Below are positions 34,746-41,719 of a stretch of 64,000 nucleotides of DNA, piece by piece. The position numbers and the translations under genes are program-made. Under the pieces are notes generated by a model. It had not been told where the DNA came from. It did not search any database and saw nothing but the letters and a program-made list of their open reading frames with translations. The stretch covers positions 120,416 to 184,415 of the forward strand of contig NZ_JAJUKH010000008.1 in assembly GCF_021538675.1 (NCBI RefSeq). The letters are read 5' to 3'. The stretch's first letter is position 1; the number at the start of each line of letters is the position of its first letter. The stretch is from Paenarthrobacter sp. AR 02. GTDB taxonomy: Bacteria; Actinomycetota; Actinomycetes; Actinomycetales; Micrococcaceae.

Positions 34746-35450
34746 ATGGACATCATCCTTGTACCCGGTTTCTGGTTGGACGCCTCATCCTGGGCGGAGG
34801 TAACGCCTCCACTGGTGGCAGCAGGGCACACAGTTCATCCGCTCACACTGCCCGGACTGGAGTCGGCCGGTGCAAGCCGTGCGGGAATCGGCCTGCAGAC
34901 ACACATCGACGCCGTTGCCTCCACCGTGGACTCCCTCGAAGGCAAGGTCATCCTGGTAGGGCACTCAGGCGGAGGGGCAATCATTCATGGCGTGGCGGAT
35001 GCCCGCCCGGACCGCGTAGCCCGCGCCATCTACGTGGACAGCGGCCCCTTGGGCGAGGGCGGTGTCATCAATGACGAACTGCCCGACGACGGCGACGAGA
35101 TTCCGCTGCCGCCGTGGGAAGCCTTCGAAGAGGAAGACCTCGTTGACCTCACCGACGAACTGCGCGAATCTTTCCGCGCCCGCGCGATTCCCCAGCCCAA
35201 GGGTGTCGCGTTCGACCAACAACACCTACAGGATGTGCGGCGCTACGAGGTCCCCGCCACGATCATCGCCTGCGAATTCCCGTCCTCGCTCCTCAAGGAG
35301 TGGATGGACGCCGGGCATCCGTTCACGGCTGAGCTCGCGAGGATCCGGGACGTGGACTACATCGACCTGCCAACAGGCCACTGGCCGCAGTTCACCAAGC
35401 CCAAGGAGTTGGGCGAGGCGATCCTGCGGTCCATTGACCGCTCCAACTAG
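34746..35450 (+). CDS. Alpha/beta hydrolase
   Basis: A 234-residue hydrolase starting MDIILVPGFWLDASSWAEV, the usual oxyanion strand. The nucleophile elbow is VILVGHSGGGAIIHG and the catalytic His is in YIDLPTGHWPQFTKP. This resembles the small EstX/salicylate-esterase-like members common in soil actinobacteria. It is divergent from the homoprotocatechuate operon and may share its regulator, but the palindrome is 121 bases from this start. Substrate unknown. Its stop interlocks with the convergent gene (CTAG). Confidence 0.9.
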   Translation: MDIILVPGFWLDASSWAEVTPPLVAAGHTVHPLTLPGLESAGASRAGIGLQTHIDAVASTVDSLEGKVILVGHSGGGAIIHGVADARPDRVARAIYVDSGPLGEGGVINDELPDDGDEIPLPPWEAFEEEDLVDLTDELRESFRARAIPQPKGVAFDQQHLQDVRRYEVPATIIACEFPSSLLKEWMDAGHPFTAELARIRDVDYIDLPTGHWPQFTKPKELGEAILRSIDRSN

Positions 35451-35869
35451 GAGCGGGGTCGCGTATTAGTTGCAGGTCCCTCCGGCGCGGCGCCGCCCTC
35501 GTCCGTCCAGTCTGCGCCCGTGCTGTCATCCAACGCGGGATCCGAGATGACGTCCGACGTGACCGTGGGCACCGTCGTAACAGTGGGCTTGGAGTTGGAA
35601 TCCTGGCCTGACTTCGGGGCACTGATCCCCGGGAACAGGGTTTCGGCCTTCTCGAGCAGCTTCTTTCCCGCCTCATAGAGGTTGTCCAGGATGTCCGGTA
35701 CGGACTCTTGGACGGCCTCAGTGGCTTGGTGGACGTTCTGCTGGACGTCGGGGTTGTTCAGAACCTTCTCGGTACCCCCGCGAAGCCGGCGGTACACCTC
35801 CGGCCAGGACTTGGATCCCCACACGTAGCCGACAGCCACGCCAACGGCGAACAATGCCTTCCCTTTCAC
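35447..35869 (-). CDS. Hypothetical YtxH-like small protein with N-terminal hydrophobic segment
   Basis: A 140-residue protein. I start at GTG 35869, eight bases after AAGGAG; another GTG at 35878 lies inside the ribosome site. The N-terminus has a short hydrophobic stretch (ALFAVGVAVGYVWGSKSW), then a helical region (NVHQATEAVQESVPDILDN and LYEAGKKLLEKAETLF) and a Ser/Thr/Pro-rich low-complexity tail. The layout is like YtxH-type stress proteins, but the match is by shape only. It overlaps the hydrolase stop by 4 bases on the opposite strand. Confidence 0.7.
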   Translation of the reverse strand: MKGKALFAVGVAVGYVWGSKSWPEVYRRLRGGTEKVLNNPDVQQNVHQATEAVQESVPDILDNLYEAGKKLLEKAETLFPGISAPKSGQDSNSKPTVTTVPTVTSDVISDPALDDSTGADWTDEGGAAPEGPATNTRPRS

Positions 35870-36463
35870 AGCAATCACTCCTTCCGAGGTGTTTGTCCTT
35901 CGACACTAGCCGGGTAGCGCACCTGCTGTCACGCGTACATTACTAATGTGCCGATCCGTGAACATTTGCGGAATTTAGAGCAACCATCCAGCCGTTATTC
36001 CAGGGCTGGACAAGTTGGAGCCGAAGACCTATTAATCGACCACCAACAGGGTGCTCCATGTGGGGAGCAAGGCAACCTCGGCCAGGCCAAGCTGAAGCGG
36101 CTCGGCGGGTAACCCCAAGGGGTAGCCAAGGGTGTTGAAGGCTCCGTTCATAGCCGCCTGCCCGCAAATCCTTGGATCCCAGTGGCGGGGGCCGCATGCC
36201 CACAATTAGACAGGTTACTTGCTACTAGTCCGCTGAGCGGCTAGCGTTACTGGTGTAGCAGCAAGACCGACCCAATCGGCAGGAGTGCTTTATTGGCCGT
36301 CGTTAACAAATTCATCGGGGTTTCGTAACCGTTCCAATCCCCGCATTGAAAAGGGCCTTCAAGGGCCCCAATAAGGTGCCTGAACACTGGAACAGGCACC
36401 CGATGAACTGAACCTCTTCATAATGTTCATGGAATTTCCATCAACAAGAAAGAAGGAACAAAA
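35870..36463. other. Gene-free stretch rich in stem-loops ahead of the GlsB/YeaQ gene
   Basis: 594 bases with no convincing gene. On the plus strand I find several stems: CCAGCC/GGCTGG (35988-36009), TGCTCC/GGAGCA (36052-36069), long-range GAGCCG (36018-36023) with CGGCTC (36098-36103), TAACCCC/GGGGTA (36110-36124), CTAG-T-CCGC/GCGG-CTAG (36225-36244), and GGTGCCTG/CAGGCACC (36375-36400). None is followed by a T-run. I could not match it to a riboswitch class. It may hold a long structured leader for the 36464 gene, a separate small RNA, or both, plus the promoter of the 35869 gene. Confidence 0.45.
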
Positions 36464-36733
36464 ATGGGTTTCTTTGGTTTTCTACTGCTTGGTCTTTTGG
36501 CCGGCGCTATCGCAAAGCTTATTCTTCCCGGCCGCCAGGGTGGCGGCTGGCTGGTAACCCTCCTGCTGGGCGTCGTCGGTGCCCTCCTGGGTGGTTGGAT
36601 CGGCGGCCTCATCTTTGGCACGGGCCTGCAGGAATTCTTCTCCCTGACCACCTGGCTGCTGGCCATCGGCGGTTCCATCATTGTCCTGCTGATCTGGGGA
36701 CTCCTCACCAACCGCAGGGCACACCATGGCTAA
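36464..36733 (+). CDS. GlsB/YeaQ/YmgE family stress-response membrane protein
   Basis: An 89-residue protein made of three hydrophobic, glycine-rich helices (MGFFGFLLLGLLAGAIAKLI, WLVTLLLGVVGALLGGWIGG, TWLLAIGGSIIVLLIWGLL). The motif AKLILPGRQGGGWLVTLLLG is characteristic of the transglycosylase-associated/GlsB family, which is linked to envelope and acid stress. Ribosome site GAAGGA precedes ATG 36464. The end overlaps the next gene by 8 bases. In Gram-positives this family often belongs with Asp23-type stress genes, and such an operon lies only 2.4 kb away. Confidence 0.93.
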   Translation: MGFFGFLLLGLLAGAIAKLILPGRQGGGWLVTLLLGVVGALLGGWIGGLIFGTGLQEFFSLTTWLLAIGGSIIVLLIWGLLTNRRAHHG

Positions 36734-36986
36734 CAACCAGAATCGGGACGCCAACGGCGAGGAACTGGACGGCCAGTATGTTGAGGGCGACTACGGCGAC
36801 GCAGGCGCTTCACCCGAAACGCTGAAGGACGACGCCGGCGGAGACTACACCGAAGGTGACTACGCCGAGAAGACGGTCCCTTCAGCTGACGCCGAGCTTG
36901 ATGAGCGCAACACGGAGGACACCCCGAAGGATCGTCCATTTTCATCCGAGCCGGACGACGAAGCCTCGGGCTCCAGCCATCCGTAA
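36726..36986 (+). CDS. Small acidic hypothetical protein with EGDY repeats
   Basis: An 86-residue, strongly acidic and probably disordered protein beginning MANNQNRDANGEEL. It carries a repeated short unit: QYVEGDYGDAG and later DYTEGDYAEK. There is no hydrophobic segment or signal. It overlaps the GlsB-type gene by 8 bases and is followed by a strong terminator, so the two are one transcript. Family unknown; the repeats and acidity suggest a small stress or spacer protein, which is inference. Confidence 0.8.
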   Translation: MANNQNRDANGEELDGQYVEGDYGDAGASPETLKDDAGGDYTEGDYAEKTVPSADAELDERNTEDTPKDRPFSSEPDDEASGSSHP

Positions 36987-37000
36987 CACCTGAATACAGC

Positions 37001-37040
37001 AAAGAACCCGGAGGACTGCACTGCAGCCTCCGGGTTCTTT
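37001..37040. terminator. Bidirectional terminator between the EGDY protein gene and the DUF1206 gene
   Basis: A perfect 14-bp stem, AAAGAACCCGGAGG (37001-37014) with CCTCCGGGTTCTTT (37027-37040), 12-base loop. The A-run on one side and T-run on the other serve both converging transcripts. Confidence 0.9.
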
Positions 37041-37096
37041 ACGTTGGTCGTTCTTCCGTAGGCCCCCGACGCGGCAGGGCCGCATTCTGCCAGGGT

Positions 37097-37900
37097 CTAC
37101 GTCCGCAACGTCCGGGCCTTGACCATCATGAACAACCCATACGCAATAAGGCCAACGGCAACCGCCGCCAGAAGGTAAGGCCCGTACGGTTGCTCCTTGA
37201 GGGCCTTGAGGCCGCCGTCCAGCCCCGTGGATTGCTCGGGCTGTGCCCGCAGCGCTGCAATGACCACCAAGAGCCCCACAAGGAAGAGGGCTATTCCTTT
37301 GGCAATGTAGCCCACCACGCCAACACCGGTTTGGAACTTCCGCACACTGTGGTTGGACGACAGGGACAAGTCCCGGGTGAACGTTTGCTTGAAGCCACGC
37401 ACTGCGAAAACTATGCCCGTGATGGCAATGCCCGCGCCCACTGCGACCAGCAGGAAAACCCCGAAAGGAGCTTTCAGGAGCGTTAGGGTCCAGTCGCTGG
37501 TGGATTCCCGGCTGTTCCGGCCTTTGCCCATGATGAAGGAAATGATCGTGGCGGCGAGCGCGGCGAATACCAGGGCCTGGCCAGCTGCGGAGAACCGCTT
37601 GCCAGGCTTATTGTCCGACTTCCTGCGGTAACCCAGGACGGCGTTGCCCAACTGCCACAGCGCCAACGCTGTACAAGCAGCGAAGCAGGCCCAGAGCAGG
37701 AACGGACCGGCAGGTTGGTTAGCCAGGGATGCCACAGCCCCGGACACATCGGCTTCACCCGTACGCCCGAACGCCAGTTGCAAGGCGATGACACCGATGA
37801 GCAGATGCAACAACCCACTCACGGCAAAGCCGGTTCTGGCAACGATTTCGAAGGCACGGGAGTTCGAGGCGTCCTCGGCCACATCAGCTGCCTTCTTCAT
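37097..37900 (-). CDS. DUF1206 membrane protein
   Basis: A 267-residue integral membrane protein built from three repeats of a two-helix unit, each beginning with a segment like ARTGFAVSGLLHLLIGVIAL, GQALVFAALAATIISFIMG and GVVGYIAKGIALFLVGLLVV. This is the hallmark of DUF1206, an actinobacterial and cyanobacterial family without known function. No signal peptide or soluble domain. It stands alone between two terminators. Confidence 0.93.
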   Translation of the reverse strand: MKKAADVAEDASNSRAFEIVARTGFAVSGLLHLLIGVIALQLAFGRTGEADVSGAVASLANQPAGPFLLWACFAACTALALWQLGNAVLGYRRKSDNKPGKRFSAAGQALVFAALAATIISFIMGKGRNSRESTSDWTLTLLKAPFGVFLLVAVGAGIAITGIVFAVRGFKQTFTRDLSLSSNHSVRKFQTGVGVVGYIAKGIALFLVGLLVVIAALRAQPEQSTGLDGGLKALKEQPYGPYLLAAVAVGLIAYGLFMMVKARTLRT

Positions 37901-37985
37901 CTCCTCTTTGATGACAAGCCTCCTTAGCTATCGCCTGCACTCCATGGTGCCATTCGATCGTTGTCCAAGCCACCGCATTAACGAC

Positions 37986-38016
37986 GGCGGGCAGGCACCT
38001 TGGGTGCCTGCCCGCC
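37986..38016 (-). terminator. Strong hairpin terminator behind the 38035 gene
   Basis: A 14-bp perfect stem, GGCGGGCAGGCACC (37986-37999) with GGTGCCTGCCCGCC (38003-38016) and a 3-base loop. It begins 19 bases past the stop of the small minus-strand gene. The T-run on the minus strand is weak. Confidence 0.65.
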
Positions 38017-38034
38017 ACAACTCGTTTGCGGGCT

Positions 38035-38238
38035 TTAGAACCCGACCACCGACTGAGGCCAGATACTCCTCAGGCCCACGCCGAGCGGGTTGAACTGCTC
38101 GCGTACGCTCACCACGGCCCGGGTCTGGCCCGGGACCTCGGCTGCGTGCCGGGAAGGCTCGGCCGTTCCGGCGAGCGGGCTGGACGTGACAGGCGCCGGG
38201 CCGGTACTGACGGACAGGGCGGTGATCTGGTCAGGCAT
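38035..38238 (-). CDS. Small hypothetical protein
   Basis: A 67-residue reading frame starting at ATG 38238 (MPDQITALSVSTGP), with GGAAGG 10 bases upstream. It is rich in Ser, Ala, Pro and Val and ends IWPQSVVGF. No domain is recognised. Support comes from the ribosome site and the strong hairpin just after its stop. It is 100 bases behind the 38339 gene on the same strand and may belong to the same transcript. Confidence 0.55.
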   Translation of the reverse strand: MPDQITALSVSTGPAPVTSSPLAGTAEPSRHAAEVPGQTRAVVSVREQFNPLGVGLRSIWPQSVVGF

Positions 38239-38338
38239 CTCGGTGGTCCTTCCTGGAAGTTCCATCAACTCTGTTGGCTGATGTTTCAACCATCGGACCG
38301 GGCCCTCAAGAACCCCGCCGGGTCATCTCAAGATTGGG

Positions 38339-38659
38339 TCAAGAATTTCCGATCTCCGCCCGACCCGCCTGAGTGGGGCCGCTGTTTAGCAGGCGCTCAA
38401 TGTCGGCGAAGCCCAGCCCTGACGCGATCGCAAGATCGGGGAGCTGCGCTCCCGCCGCGGCCGCACTTCTCATGGCCTGCAATAAAGAGTCCTCTGCTCC
38501 GTCCATTTCCCACTGCAGGCTCTCAACTCGAGCCGAGGCCGCCCAGACGTCGTCCAGCAACATGGTTCGCCGCGATGGCGCAGACAGGGAGGGGGCACCC
38601 TCCTGCGCAGGCCCGGGAAGAGCTTGGGCCGTCGTTCCCGTCGTCAATGCAACAGTCAT
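38339..38659 (-). CDS. Hypothetical helical protein, divergent from the Asp23 operon
   Basis: A 106-residue protein starting MTVALTTGTTAQ, with GGAGG seven bases before the ATG. The C-terminal two thirds are helical (DDVWAASARVESLQWEMDGAEDSLLQAM) and end in a segment that looks like a helix-turn-helix (LPDLAIASGLGFADIERLL). It faces away from the envelope-stress operon at 38870 across a 210-base gap, so it might regulate it, but the DNA-binding idea rests only on that short segment. Confidence 0.7.
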   Translation of the reverse strand: MTVALTTGTTAQALPGPAQEGAPSLSAPSRRTMLLDDVWAASARVESLQWEMDGAEDSLLQAMRSAAAAGAQLPDLAIASGLGFADIERLLNSGPTQAGRAEIGNS

Positions 38660-38869
38660 AGCGCTTCCTCCAAGGACAGATGTAACTTGATTGGCTAGTT
38701 ATATGGCAATCTAACTACATGATTCCGCATCAAGAAACCAGCAGTGATGCACGTCACACAAAACTGTGCGTGAGGAATCACCGCACCGGCACGTCTTATT
38801 CATGACGGCGCAGAACGCGCCGCACCCACCGCAAACCCACCGCAAACCCACCGCATAGGAGTCAATGCC

Positions 38870-39346
38870 ATGACCGTTCAGACGCACACCCCGGCAGACG
38901 TACCGGCCAAGAACACCGCCGCCACCACCCCGGCAGGGGCACTGGATAAGGGTAAGGACGGGCGCGGAGCCACGACCGTCGCCGACGGCGTCGTTGCCAA
39001 GATCGCCGGTATCGCCATCCAGGAAATCCCCGGTGTCCACGCCCTCGGCGGCGGCGCAGCCAGGGCTATCGGAACACTCCGTGAAAAGGTCGGCCAGAAA
39101 GACCTCACGCAAGGTGTCAGCGTTGAAGTTGGCCAGACCCAAGTGGCAGTCGACGTCACCCTGGTCGTCGAGTACCCGCACCCGCTCCAGGAAGTGGCTG
39201 ATAACGCCCGCGACGCCGTTTATACGGCAATCGAGGACCTGGTGGGCATGGAAGTAACGGAAGTCAACATCACGATCACGGACATCCATGTCCCGTCCGA
39301 GGATTCGGACGCCGATGATGCCGGGCGTGAGCCGAGGGTCGCATGA
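38870..39346 (+). CDS. Asp23/Gls24 family envelope stress protein
   Basis: A 158-residue protein with a full Asp23 domain: VADGVVAKIAGIAIQEIPGV, GVSVEVGQTQVAVDVTLVVE, YPHPLQEVADNARDAVYTAI and MEVTEVNITITDIHV. The N-terminal 35 residues are Ala/Thr/Pro-rich. In Staphylococcus, Asp23 coats the inner membrane face through the AmaP anchor and is needed for cell-wall stress tolerance. It is the first gene of an eight-gene operon that also encodes an AmaP-like protein and a sigma factor. Its stop overlaps the next start (ATGA). Confidence 0.95.
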   Translation: MTVQTHTPADVPAKNTAATTPAGALDKGKDGRGATTVADGVVAKIAGIAIQEIPGVHALGGGAARAIGTLREKVGQKDLTQGVSVEVGQTQVAVDVTLVVEYPHPLQEVADNARDAVYTAIEDLVGMEVTEVNITITDIHVPSEDSDADDAGREPRVA

Positions 39347-39534
39347 GCCACACGATCACCGGCCTGGCCGTAGGCGCGGTCCTGGCTGTCGTTTCGTTGG
39401 CTTTCGGGTTCTGGGGCCTGCTGCTGACAGCCCTGTTCATGGCGATCGGGGCGGTGCTGGGCCGCTCCGCCGAAGGAAAGCTTGACCTCCGCGGGGTGCT
39501 GGATGCCTTGTCGGGCAAGCGCTCCTCCACATGA
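39343..39534 (+). CDS. DUF2273-type small membrane protein
   Basis: A 63-residue protein with two membrane helices (GLAVGAVLAVVSLAFGFWGL and LLTALFMAIGAVLGRSAEG) and a short basic tail with the motif KLDLRGVLDALSGKR. This matches DUF2273, small proteins found beside Asp23 genes in Gram-positives. It overlaps both neighbours by 4 bases. It probably anchors or organises Asp23-type proteins at the membrane. Confidence 0.88.
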   Translation: MSHTITGLAVGAVLAVVSLAFGFWGLLLTALFMAIGAVLGRSAEGKLDLRGVLDALSGKRSST

Positions 39535-39908
39535 GCGGGGAAGCCGGGACCATGCCTGCCACGACCACGCCGGCCAGGGCAGGACACACCCGAATCGCCC
39601 GTTCGGCACTGCAAAAGACTGTGGAAGCAATCACCGCCCGCGCATTCCGGGTGGACCCGCACCAAGTGCGGGCTGAATTGGAGGACGACGCCGGAAAGCT
39701 GGGCGTCAACCTCACGGTGAAGATGGCTCTTCCCCCGCTTCTGGCACCACGTAGGGACGGGGGCGGCACCGTTTTCGACCAAGCCCACGCAGTGCGCACC
39801 GAACTGGTGGCCCGGGGGCTGGAGCTGACCGGGTTGGAACTTGGCCGCGTGGACATCAGGCTCATGGGAGCCAAGCCCCAGCAATCCAAGGAAAGGAGAG
39901 TGGAATGA
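39531..39908 (+). CDS. Asp23-operon hypothetical protein with Asp23-like fold
   Basis: A 125-residue soluble protein. A helix IARSALQKTVEAITARAFRV is followed by a strand-rich half (AGKLGVNLTVKMALPPLL) and helix AHAVRTELVARGLELTGL, ending in a strand VDIRLMG. The order helix, strand pair, helix, strand is like Asp23 domains although the sequence match is weak. ATG 39531 gives the 4-base overlap seen throughout the operon; ATG 39552 is an alternative. Function unknown, presumably a partner of the stress complex. Confidence 0.82.
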   Translation: MSGEAGTMPATTTPARAGHTRIARSALQKTVEAITARAFRVDPHQVRAELEDDAGKLGVNLTVKMALPPLLAPRRDGGGTVFDQAHAVRTELVARGLELTGLELGRVDIRLMGAKPQQSKERRVE

Positions 39909-40486
39909 CCCAGGATCGAACCCTTCGGCGCTTGGTCCGACGCGAAACCCATTCCTCGCGGGCCCTCCCGTCGATCATTGTGGCAAGTATCCTGCTCCTC
40001 GTTTTCCTTTGGCTGGCTGCGGAAAGCGTCCTGTGGCTGCTCAATGACCGGCCGCTGCTGGCCAGCCCAGCCCACCTCCGTCAGTGGCTCGTCGGGCTCC
40101 CCGGCTCCACCGTGCCGGCAGGGCTGACCGCCGCCGGTGTCGGCGTGGGAATCCTGGGGCTCCTGCTGGTTAGCGTGGCCGTAGGCAAAGGTCGCCGCGC
40201 CCGGCGCGCGCTGGCCAGCGACCGCATCGCCACAGTCGTGGACGACAACGTCATCGCCGCCGCAGTGTCCAGCACGTCGCGCCTCGCTGCGGGCCTGGCA
40301 CCGGGTCAAGTGACCACAACCGTCGGCGGACGCTCCGTGCGCGTCCAGGTGCGTCCGACGTCGGGCGTTTCCTTGGACCTTGCGTCCATCAAAACAGCGC
40401 TCGACGGCGAACTGGCCGCCTACGCGCTCGACCGGCAGGTCACGGGCAAAGTCCGGGTCGCGAACGAAGGAGCGGTAGGACAATGA
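39905..40486 (+). CDS. DUF6286-type membrane protein of the Asp23 operon
   Basis: A 193-residue protein with a basic N-terminus, two membrane helices (LPSIIVASILLLVFLWLAAE and GLTAAGVGVGILGLLLVSVA) and a C-terminal soluble domain (VVDDNVIAAAVSSTSRLAAGL, VTTTVGGRSVRVQVRPTSG). I place it in DUF6286 by architecture and gene order. The C-terminal domain has the same strand/helix pattern as Asp23 domains. Four-base overlaps join it to both neighbours. Confidence 0.85.
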   Translation: MTQDRTLRRLVRRETHSSRALPSIIVASILLLVFLWLAAESVLWLLNDRPLLASPAHLRQWLVGLPGSTVPAGLTAAGVGVGILGLLLVSVAVGKGRRARRALASDRIATVVDDNVIAAAVSSTSRLAAGLAPGQVTTTVGGRSVRVQVRPTSGVSLDLASIKTALDGELAAYALDRQVTGKVRVANEGAVGQ

Positions 40487-41088
40487 GACGAACCAATCGG
40501 GCGCTTAACCGCATCCTGCTGGCGATCCTGGGGATCATCCTGCTGGGCGCCGGAGCCGCACTCATCGCGGCCGGTACCCTGCCGGGAGTTGCCGACACGT
40601 GGACGACCATCGGCTCGAACCTCACGGACCAGGTTCGGCAACTGGCAAGCACCGCACCCATCCCGGGACCGGCACGGAGCTGGTGGCTGGTGGCCGGAAT
40701 CGGCGTCCTCCTGCTCGGTGCTGGACTCAGCGCCGCATGGCTGGCTTCCCAAGGCGGGGGGCGGACGCCACGCCTGGCCGAACGATCCGAAGGAGCCGAC
40801 GGGCGGACCGTGGTGGACGTCGGACTCATTTCCGCGGCGGTGCAGGATGCCCTCAGCGGGAACCGGAACGTCCTGGCCACATCGGTCTCCGCGTGGGAGT
40901 CCCGGCAGGGAACAGCGTTGCGGCTACGCATGGAAGCCCGTCACGGAAGCTCGCCGCGGGAGCTGGCGGATACCGCTGAACAGCTGGTCCGGCAGATCGA
41001 TTCGTGGCTGGGCCATCCGGTGCCCGTACTGGTGAGAATCACCAGCGGCGCCCGCACCCGGACGTCCGGGGCCCAGCGCGCGCGATGA
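40483..41088 (+). CDS. amaP: AmaP-like alkaline shock response membrane anchor
   Basis: A 201-residue protein: a first helix at residues about 9-32 (LLAILGIILLGAGAALIAAG), a loop, a second helix (WWLVAGIGVLLLGAGLSAAW) and a C-terminal domain with DVGLISAAVQDALSGNRNVL and ALRLRMEARHGSSPRELADT. Two N-terminal helices plus a small alpha/beta domain is the AmaP layout, the anchor that holds Asp23 at the membrane. It overlaps the upstream gene by 4 bases; 46 bases separate it from the sigma factor gene, the only real gap inside the operon. Confidence 0.85.
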   Translation: MRRTNRALNRILLAILGIILLGAGAALIAAGTLPGVADTWTTIGSNLTDQVRQLASTAPIPGPARSWWLVAGIGVLLLGAGLSAAWLASQGGGRTPRLAERSEGADGRTVVDVGLISAAVQDALSGNRNVLATSVSAWESRQGTALRLRMEARHGSSPRELADTAEQLVRQIDSWLGHPVPVLVRITSGARTRTSGAQRAR

Positions 41089-41134
41089 GCCAACGTGATT
41101 CCGGACAGACCAACGAGGACAGGAAGGCAGGAAC

Positions 41135-41719
41135 GTGACTGGTTCACCCGCAGCCCAGCATCAACTGGACCTCGTACCCGACGCCCTGCTGGCGGGCCGC
41201 GCGGCCGACGGCGACACCGCTGCCTTCGAAGCGCTTGCCCGCCGGCACGGTCCGTTGATGCGGGCCACTGCGCGACGATTGACCGGCTCGTTGGCAGACG
41301 CCGACGACGTCGTCCAGGAAACCCTGGTGCAGGCATGGAAGCAGCTGGACAGCCTTCGCGACCCCGCTGCGGTCAAGGGCTGGCTGTTGAGGATCGTTGG
41401 CAGCCGGAGCATCGATTACCTGCGCAAACGCCGTAACCACGCGGACCTTGATGATGCGGAGAACCACGTGGACCAGCACACACGGCCCCGGCCTGAAGAC
41501 CCCGAGGGGAATGCCCTCAGCAGCTCACGGGTGGAGGCGCTGAAGGCCGCGCTGGCAGCCCTTCCCGAGGAACAGCGGCGTTGCTGGGTGCTCAAGGAAT
41601 TCAATGACCAGAGCTACGAGGAGATTGCGCTGACATTGAACATCAGCCCCGACAGTGTCCGGGGCCGTCTGGCCCGGGCCCGGATTACCCTGGCGCGCAG
41701 GATGGAGGAATGGCGATGA
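41135..41719 (+). CDS. ECF-type RNA polymerase sigma factor
   Basis: A 194-residue sigma-70 factor with only regions 2 and 4. Start GTG 41135 behind GGAAGG. Region 2 reads FEALARRHGPLMRATARRLT, DADDVVQETLVQAWKQL and WLLRIVGSRSIDYLRKRR (-10 recognition). Region 4 reads LKAALAALPEEQRRCWVLKE, SYEEIALTLNISPDSVRGRL (-35 helix-turn-helix). Being inside the Asp23 operon and directly ahead of a zinc-motif anti-sigma-like gene (4-base overlap), it most likely drives this operon in response to envelope stress. That regulation is inferred, not visible as a clear promoter. Confidence 0.94.
   Translation: MTGSPAAQHQLDLVPDALLAGRAADGDTAAFEALARRHGPLMRATARRLTGSLADADDVVQETLVQAWKQLDSLRDPAAVKGWLLRIVGSRSIDYLRKRRNHADLDDAENHVDQHTRPRPEDPEGNALSSSRVEALKAALAALPEEQRRCWVLKEFNDQSYEEIALTLNISPDSVRGRLARARITLARRMEEWR

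Noticed and set aside
33055..34803. Very long open frame on the strand opposite the FAH/RraA fusion gene
   Set aside because: A shadow of GC-rich codon use; the minus-strand protein has clear domains, and the antisense translation shows none.
35943..36203. 86-codon minus-strand frame in the gene-free stretch
   Set aside because: No ribosome site, odd composition rich in Gly/Pro/Trp, and it lies across several stem-loops; not supported as a gene.
35960..36230. Cobalamin or c-di-AMP riboswitch before the GlsB-type or YtxH-like gene
   Set aside because: A GCCACTG-like string on the minus strand recalls the cobalamin class, but the B12 box and the preceding conserved segment are missing; the c-di-AMP pattern also fails.
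38774..38797. Possible ECF promoter GGAATC ... CGTCTT ahead of the Asp23 operon
   Set aside because: The boxes look right but are only 12 bases apart, shorter than the roughly 16-17 usual for ECF promoters, so I did not list it.
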